A stretch of 64,000 bases of DNA from Coprinellus micaceus (lineage: Eukaryota; Basidiomycota; Agaricomycetes; Agaricales; Psathyrellaceae). The notes under the pieces were generated by a model. That model searched no databases, was not told the origin of the DNA, and was given only the letters and a program-made list of their open reading frames with translations. Shown here one piece after another: positions 58,093 through 64,000 of the stretch. Both the position numbers and the translations under genes were made by a program. The stretch spans positions 620,001 to 684,000 of the forward strand of contig OX596335.1 in NCBI GenBank assembly GCA_951394405.1. Direction: 5' to 3'. Each line of letters opens with the position of its first letter. Position 1 is the stretch's first letter.

Positions 58093-60222
58093 TCATTTCT
58101 CGCCAACCTCGGCACTCGCCTTCGGGCGCCTGGCTTTCCTCTTCCGCTCTGCCCGTCTCTCCCTCTGCTTCACCTCAGCCGCAGTGGCCCCTGCATTCTT
58201 GGCCCGTCGCCTCCGTCCCATTCTCAGCCTGCGCCGCATTTCCTTAATCTGCACACCTCGAACTTGATGTAACTCCCTCTGCTTCTCGAAGTACTTGGCT
58301 GGCAATGGATAAGGAGGGGCTGTAGAGACGTTGTACTTGATGTCTCGCGCGTTTAACGTCAGCCCCTTGCCTGCGGAGAATGCCGGTCTAGATGGTGTGC
58401 GGATCGTCCGTTGCTTTCGCTTCTTGGGGGCCTTGCAAATCGGTTGTTTTGGCCCTTTCTCTTCACTGGTCTGCTCCAACCCCTCACTCTCCTGTGGAAC
58501 CTCTGCCTCTTTATAGTATCGTTCCTCCTCGCCTCCCTGTCGCCGAAGCTGTGCCCGCCGCCTTGCCTTCTGGCTTTTGGTCAGCTTGACTGGCGTTTCT
58601 GGCGCCTTCGGGTTCCCCCCCTCTCCTGTCCCTTTGGCGTCAACTTGGCTTTCTGTTATCAAATATCCCACTCACTCAATCTCACTCGGTCATAGTGTTC
58701 TTTCATCCTTCTCTCCATTTCCTCGGCCCCATGGATGGTGAGTTTATGCTTCAAAGTCGAATGTACATGATTAGCGTTGTTCAAATATGTTTTGAATCGA
58801 GACGAGCCACTCACCAGCTCGAGTCGCACTACAGTAGGAAAAAATATGTTGCACGCAGCACAATGCCTGTCGTCGAGATCGCAGTTATCGACGTGATTTT
58901 TGTCGACCACAGCTGTAGCCTGAGTAGCATCGTGATCTTCGACTGAACGGGTTCCCGAGAGGATGCCCTAGGGTAGGCGTCAGGTGATGCAACCCACCTA
59001 GAGATAGATCGCGCTTACCGGTTCCACAACCTCAAGGTCCTGGGTGGGACCCTCCGCCTCTCGAATCGCTGATTCAGCTTCCTGTGTTTCTTGTCCCGTC
59101 TCGTCATCGTCCTCTTCTTCCTCGATTTCCTCCTCCCCCAATTTTTCACTTCCCTCCTCCGCTTCTCTCATCTCCGTTCCCCCTACTTCCTCATCTCCCT
59201 CCTTGCCTCCGTCCGCCTCCACTTCGTTTGCTTCCTCATCTCCTCCCTCTCCTTCGTCCGCCTCCACTTTCTCCACTTCTTCACCTCCCTCCTCGCCTTC
59301 GTCCTCACCTTCCTCTGCCTCTTCCGCCACCTCGCCCTCGCCCTGGTATCCCTCCTCCTCCTCCTCCTCCTCCTCTGCTTTATCGCCCTCATCCTGGTAT
59401 TCCTCCGCCCCTTCCGCCCCCTCCTCATCGGACGTGGAAGCGGTATCGGCATCAGCCACTGCTTTTCGGATGGGAGACCATAGGACCCTGCCGGCCACCA
59501 CTGGCGCTTGAACTGCGGCGCGATGTTCAGCTCGGTGGGTTCCCGAGACGGTGTGCCAGGGTAGGCGTCAGGCATTGCGACCCGCTCGGGAAAGTAGTGC
59601 TCACTGGTTCGGCAACCCTGAAAGCCTGGACGGGGACCTCAACCTCTTCTGCGGAATAGTCTCTTGACTGTACCTCTCGTTCTATATCTTCCCCCTCCGC
59701 CTCCTCGCCCTCCTCCTCGCCTTCGTCCTCTCCTTCCTCTGCCTCTTCCGTCTCCTCACCTCCTTCCTCGTTTTCCTCGGGTCCAGCAGTGGTATCAGAA
59801 TCTACCATGGCTGCGCCTGAGGGGATGAGAGGGGCCACGATGCCATGCTCATGACCACGATGCTAACCGTCGAGAGCTTAGACTGGGGCTTGTATCTCGA
59901 ACATGAGATCTATGCTCACCGCCCAATATAACGAAAGGCTCGAAAACAGGAGGTTGCACTCGCCGCAGTACCGGTGTGCTGGTATGTCCACACCTTGACA
60001 ATGCTTCGGGACAGAAGTGAGCCTGAAAACGCATAGTATAAATGCTATTGTAGGTAAGGGACTTACTTGGTTGAACGCTATTTCAGAAGGAAAGGCGGCC
60101 ATGCATGGTAGACACAGCCAGCGCCTTCTGTGTCCTGCGACACCAGGATCACAGTGACCGGTTAGTTCATCCTCAGTACAGCACCTCAAGTCGCAGTCAA
60201 AGCACTTGTAATTTGCCAACAT
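58093..60222 (-). CDS. zinc-finger protein(s) with long Glu-rich middle region
   Basis: Clear exons: 60222-60067 (CFDC-x12-H-x5-H, then CLPC-x12), 60003-59920 (HC...H, then CGEC-x12), and one from 59862 (HRGHEHG, then an acidic stretch). A second, much longer Glu-rich stretch (59501-about 59000), an exon with DDRHCAACNIFF-x9 then an intron and HKLTIH, and a basic, Lys/Arg-rich C-terminus (58671-58093) follow. Splice phases between the two acidic stretches and before the basic end are not certain, so this may be one gene or two. The acidic parts are internally duplicated: VAEPV...LTPTLAHRLG and VVEPV followed by CTGACGCCTACCCT at both places. Acidic and basic blocks suggest chromatin or ribosome-type interactions, but that is only a guess. 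Confidence 0.55.
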
Positions 60223-60912
60223 CGTGACGAAGGTTTCGAAGATTCCCTACAAGCGGAGGACCCAGCGGTGAGGGCGCCTACTAGGAGGGAAGAAACGAAA
60301 AGGGACGAGGCTGGCATGCCCAATCACACGGGCTTTATGTGGATTCGGGAAGAGGGAAGGCCCTGATTGGACGCCATTCTCACCCCATTCCCCCCACCAC
60401 GGGGTGAGGCAAGGGTGAGGTGAAAGGTTAACCGAAATGAATGGGGTACACTTGACCTAGAAGACCGACCGGGCTATTAATCTTATCAGTAACAATCCAG
60501 TCCGGCGGAAATGAGGTGCTCCTCATCCGCAATAGCTCCTGCCCTTCAGATAGGTATTCAGGTCACATATTCTGCCATTGGAGGGGGACAATCGGGGATC
60601 TTGTGATGCTACACGTTGCACTGAAGTGCTCACATTCATTGCCAAGGCTGAAACCGGCAGTGGGCGTTCAAAGTGAATGAACCTGATAGGTAATGGATAG
60701 TATCCAGGGTTTAGACGCCCTAAAGCGGGTCCTGGGGGTACTCTGTCATCCCAAGCTTCAATACCTGACCCCAGACGGGGTGAAGGTGAGAGTTGGAAAG
60801 AAAAACGAAATTATGGGCGCATGTGGGTTCGAATTTGGGTTTCCGGAAAGAAACTCCGCTGTCGCGTCGCCAGATTGGTCTTGACCAGAGATTATACCCA
60901 GCAACGGATGCC
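60223..60912. promoter_or_regulatory. divergent intergenic region: zinc-finger gene (-) and dynein (+)
   Basis: No gene. Around 60.30-60.40 kb the sequence (GGGCTTTATGTGGATTC, GGACGCCATTCTCACCCC) resembles the upstream region of the zinc-finger gene at 51907 (about 51.98-52.04 kb), supporting common origin of the two promoters. The dynein leader must lie in the right part. Confidence 0.4.
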
Positions 60913-63900
60913 ATGGACCTGATACCCTCTACGAACGGCCACTCGGATCTTGCAAATGGGGAGGCCTCCACACCCTTGCCAGCAACGTCAGCGGCGACTT
61001 CCTTCGACCCTGAACTGTTCCGGAACTACCTCCTCGCCCTGCTACCGCCTGTAATCGGTGCTTCACCTGACGACCTGGAATCCCTATTCGATGAGGAGTT
61101 CGATGCAAGAGTAATACGATTTGCGTCGGAGGCAGGAGCAGTTCTGTATGTGGTTAAGTCAAAAGAGGAGTTGGAGGGTGCGTAGCTCGATCTCTGCCTT
61201 GGAAAGAGGATACTGACAACGCGCGTGTCGTGGATAGATGACTCTCCCCCGATGTACTCCTACCACCTTACACCACAACTGACATATCACTCGTCGAACG
61301 TGACGACTCTCGCACTGATCAAACGAGGTCCAACACTAGATCCTTTGACGCCCCTGGCGACGCAACTACACTTCCTGAACCTCTTCGCCGGAGATGAGAC
61401 GCCATACGAGTCACTACACGCGTTGGTGAGCCACGGTGTGAAGCCATGGTTCGACGCCTTTGTGGGGTCAAGAGGGGGAGCGAAGGAAGGAGACACGAAG
61501 CTAGGGATCCCGATGACGAAGAAGAAATTCGCCGAGTTAGAGCTGTCTCTCCTCCACCTGCAGCAGAACGTCGAAATCCCCGAAACCCACCTCATCATCC
61601 ACAACGTCATCCAACGCGCCGTCCAGGAAGCACAGGAGAATAGCGTTCGGCCCAATATATCCCATCTACCCCCTCACCTCCTCTCCGACAGCTCCTTCCT
61701 CAACACACTGCACAGTCACGTCAATTCATGGATCAAGTCCATCCAGGCCGTCACCAAACTCTCTCGAGATGTCTCCTCCGGCACGGCGTCGCAGGAGATC
61801 AACTTCTGGTTATCTCTCGAACGTGCACTCGAAAACATTGAAGCCCAACTACGAACGGACGAAGTGAACATGGTGATGGATTGCCTGCGCAACGCGAAGC
61901 GATTCCATGCGACCGTTAGTTTCATCGCGGATACAGGTCTCAAGGACGCGACCGACCTGGTGCACAAGTACAATCAGCTTATGAAGGACTTCCCGCTCAA
62001 CGAACTGCTGAGCGCCACGGACCTCGACAAGGTTCAGGAGGGCCTCAACCTCATCTTCGGCCATGTAAACCGTAAACTCAAGTTATCGCCATATCCCATT
62101 CGACGCGCCCTTCCCCTCGTCGAAGCCATCTCACGAGATTTCAACGACGTCCTCCTCCACATCCTTACTTCTCACAGACTCCTTTACACTCCTTACGACA
62201 CATTCGAACGACTCATGAACCAGACTTCCAATATCTTTAAGACTTGGGACGACCACATCAAGGAATTCACGTCGATGGCTCGTGAGCTGACGCGCAAGCG
62301 TGTCGAAAAGTTCATTCCCATCAAAATTGCTCCAGCACACGCCAAGCTCCAGAACCGTACACAGTACCTTCGGGAGTGGCGGAAGCAGCACGAGCAGCTC
62401 GCTGTTATGACGGGTCCAACGAGGGGTTTAGGGGCTGGTGCTATCGCAGGGGCCGGTGTAGCCATGGACATTGGCGGTGTTGACATGGAGGAGGAGGTGA
62501 AGGAGGCATATGAGATCATGAAGAGGATCGACGTTCTGGAGGTGTCCGTCGGTGAGTTATACGTGACTAGTTGGTGACTTCACGACTGATCGTTTTGCAG
62601 AGGGCTCGGAAATATGGACTGCTGCGGAGACTGCGTATAATGAACGCGTCTCGAGGGTCGAGAACCAGATCATCGCGCGCCTGAGGGATAGGCTGGGCAC
62701 TGCTCGCAATGCAAACGAGATGTTCCGTGTCTTCAGCAAGTTCAACGCTTTGTTCGTGAGGCCAAAGGTCCGAGAAAATCTTCCGCTCAAGATTGAATCG
62801 TCACTAAAGCCATACTTTATAGATTCGTGGTGCCATCCAGGAATACCAAACACAGCTCATTGACTCGGTGAAAGAGGACATCAAGCACCTGCACGACAAG
62901 TTCAAGACCCAATACCGATACTCAGAAGCCTTCCACATGTCCCAAATGCGTGACCTTCCTCCAATTGCCGGCGCCATCGTCTGGGCACGGCAAATCGAGC
63001 GTCAACTGGTCGCATACATGAAGCGGGTGGAGGATGTCCTTGGGAAAGGGTGGGAGCTCTACGCTGAGGGTCAGAAGCTACAGGCTGAATCACAAGCATT
63101 CCGGAAGAAACTCGACACCCGCGGTGTGTTCGAAGCTTGGCTGCACGATATCAACAGGCGGAATATGGGCGTCGACGGGCGCCTATTCGAAATCGTCAAG
63201 GTCCGTGTAGCTCCCTCCGCAGCCGCCACCGCTGCACCTTCCGGAAACACTGTATCGTCGGGGCAGTACCAGCTGGCGGTGAACTTTGACCCTCAGATCA
63301 TCACCTTGTTCAAGGAGGTGAGGAATCTGCTGTGGTTGAACTTCCAGGTTCCCCATGCGATCACGAACATGGCGAAGGATGCGAAGAGGGTGTATCCTCA
63401 TGCTGTGAGCTTGATGGAGACTGTTAGGACGTACGGCCAGATGCTTGACTTGGTGGAGAAGAACAGAGCGGTTGAGTGGTTGGTCGCCGAGTATAGGAAT
63501 GAGGCTCAACGGATGATTAGTCGAGGTAAGTCTTGTAACGTCAGCTAGCTCGTTTTTGGGTTCCGATTAACGAACCCACGCAGGCATGAACATTCGATGG
63601 GACTACTTCATCAACCAGTACGACACTGCCCGCTACGCTGCTGGTTCTGGGTCTTCCTCGTCCGCCGTTGCCGACAACCGACACATCCAGTTCGTCAGAG
63701 AATTCGCGAGCGTGGTGTCGGTGTTGCAGGACAAAACGAACAGCGTGATCGACCTATACAAGGACGTCATTCTGAGGAATGTCGAGGAGCTAGCCACTTG
63801 TGCTTACACCAGTGAGGCATTCTCGGATTTGCTTGGGAAAGTCCAGGGAGCAGTACGTCGCTCACGATTCTGACTATTGATGTCGTCAACTCATCATATT

Positions 63901-64000
63901 CTGCAGATCGACAAACTGAACCTAGAGGGCTATGCTAACCTTGAACACTGGGTATCAGAGCTCGACAAGCGTATTGAAGGTATCCTCCTTCAACGGCTGA
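60913..64000 (+). CDS. cytoplasmic dynein heavy chain, N-terminal tail (3' end cut by window)
   Basis: Start of the microtubule motor's heavy chain; only the stem-forming tail (DHC_N1 region) is in the window, so the AAA ring and microtubule-binding domain lie beyond the edge. Exons 60913-61177, 61238-62551, 62601-62767, 62823-63525, 63584-63852 and 63907 to the edge join in consistent phases with introns of 49-60 nt. Recognised phrases include [51 protein letters not shown] and [19 protein letters not shown]. The start [12 protein letters not shown] is chosen because the longer frame above it has no family similarity. The tail mediates heavy-chain dimerisation and binds intermediate and light-intermediate chains. 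No lesion seen. Confidence 0.92.

Noticed and set aside
59044..59511. 155-aa Ser/Pro-rich plus-strand frame
   Set aside because: Antisense of the GAG/GAA-rich acidic block, which is in frame with zinc-finger exons on the minus strand.

Overview
The window looks like a filamentous fungus, most likely a basidiomycete. Genes are cut by many introns of about 45-70 nt with GT(or GC)...AG ends. The recognisable housekeeping genes are eukaryotic: TRAPP subunit Trs33, a mitochondrial branched-chain acyltransferase E2, a D-2-hydroxyacid dehydrogenase and the tail of cytoplasmic dynein heavy chain. There is no rRNA, convincing tRNA or CRISPR. Kingdom is secure; phylum is inference.

Layout: Trs33 3' part (+, left edge); a decayed second Trs33 (+); membrane-ankyrin gene A (-, 7.5-3.3 kb); a truncated E2 copy (+, 9.8 kb); damaged membrane-ankyrin gene B (-, 17.9-14.2 kb); the dehydrogenase (-, 19.6-18.5 kb); a six-unit degenerate tandem repeat (21.0-22.3 kb); a transposase-less TIR element (23.4-24.4 kb); the E2 gene (-, 26.9-24.7 kb); an unrecognised 525-aa gene (-, 30.5-28.7 kb); decayed fragments of an unknown repeated family (27.2-28.2 and 31.0-32.6 kb); membrane-ankyrin gene C (+, 33.1-35.2 kb), a relic D (36.2 kb), gene E (+, 38.8-41.6 kb) and gene F (+, 46.1-49.8 kb), with Trs33 and dehydrogenase relics between them; a minus-strand cluster of intron-split C2H2 zinc-finger genes (50.5-60.2 kb); and dynein heavy chain (+, from 60.9 kb to the right edge).

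The dominant theme is local duplication. Two modules occur in opposite orientation on the two sides: (1) Trs33 copy tail-to-tail with a membrane-ankyrin gene (A or E), and (2) dehydrogenase upstream of a membrane-ankyrin gene (B or F). In each case one dehydrogenase, E2 or Trs33 copy is intact and the others have decayed, while the membrane-ankyrin genes stay largely open.

The most interesting material is the membrane-ankyrin family: about seven predicted membrane segments followed by ankyrin repeats, nearly every repeat being one exon with phase-1 introns on both sides. In gene A one exon-plus-intron unit has been amplified to 13 exons at exactly 148-bp spacing. The zinc-finger cluster shows a parallel design: in 10 of 11 fingers a phase-0 intron lies exactly between the Cys pair plus 12 residues and the first His, with 18-nt micro-exons carrying only the His pair. 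Function of both families is unknown. A role of the ankyrin family in recognition is suggested only by analogy with fungal proteins that have near-identical, copy-number-variable repeats.
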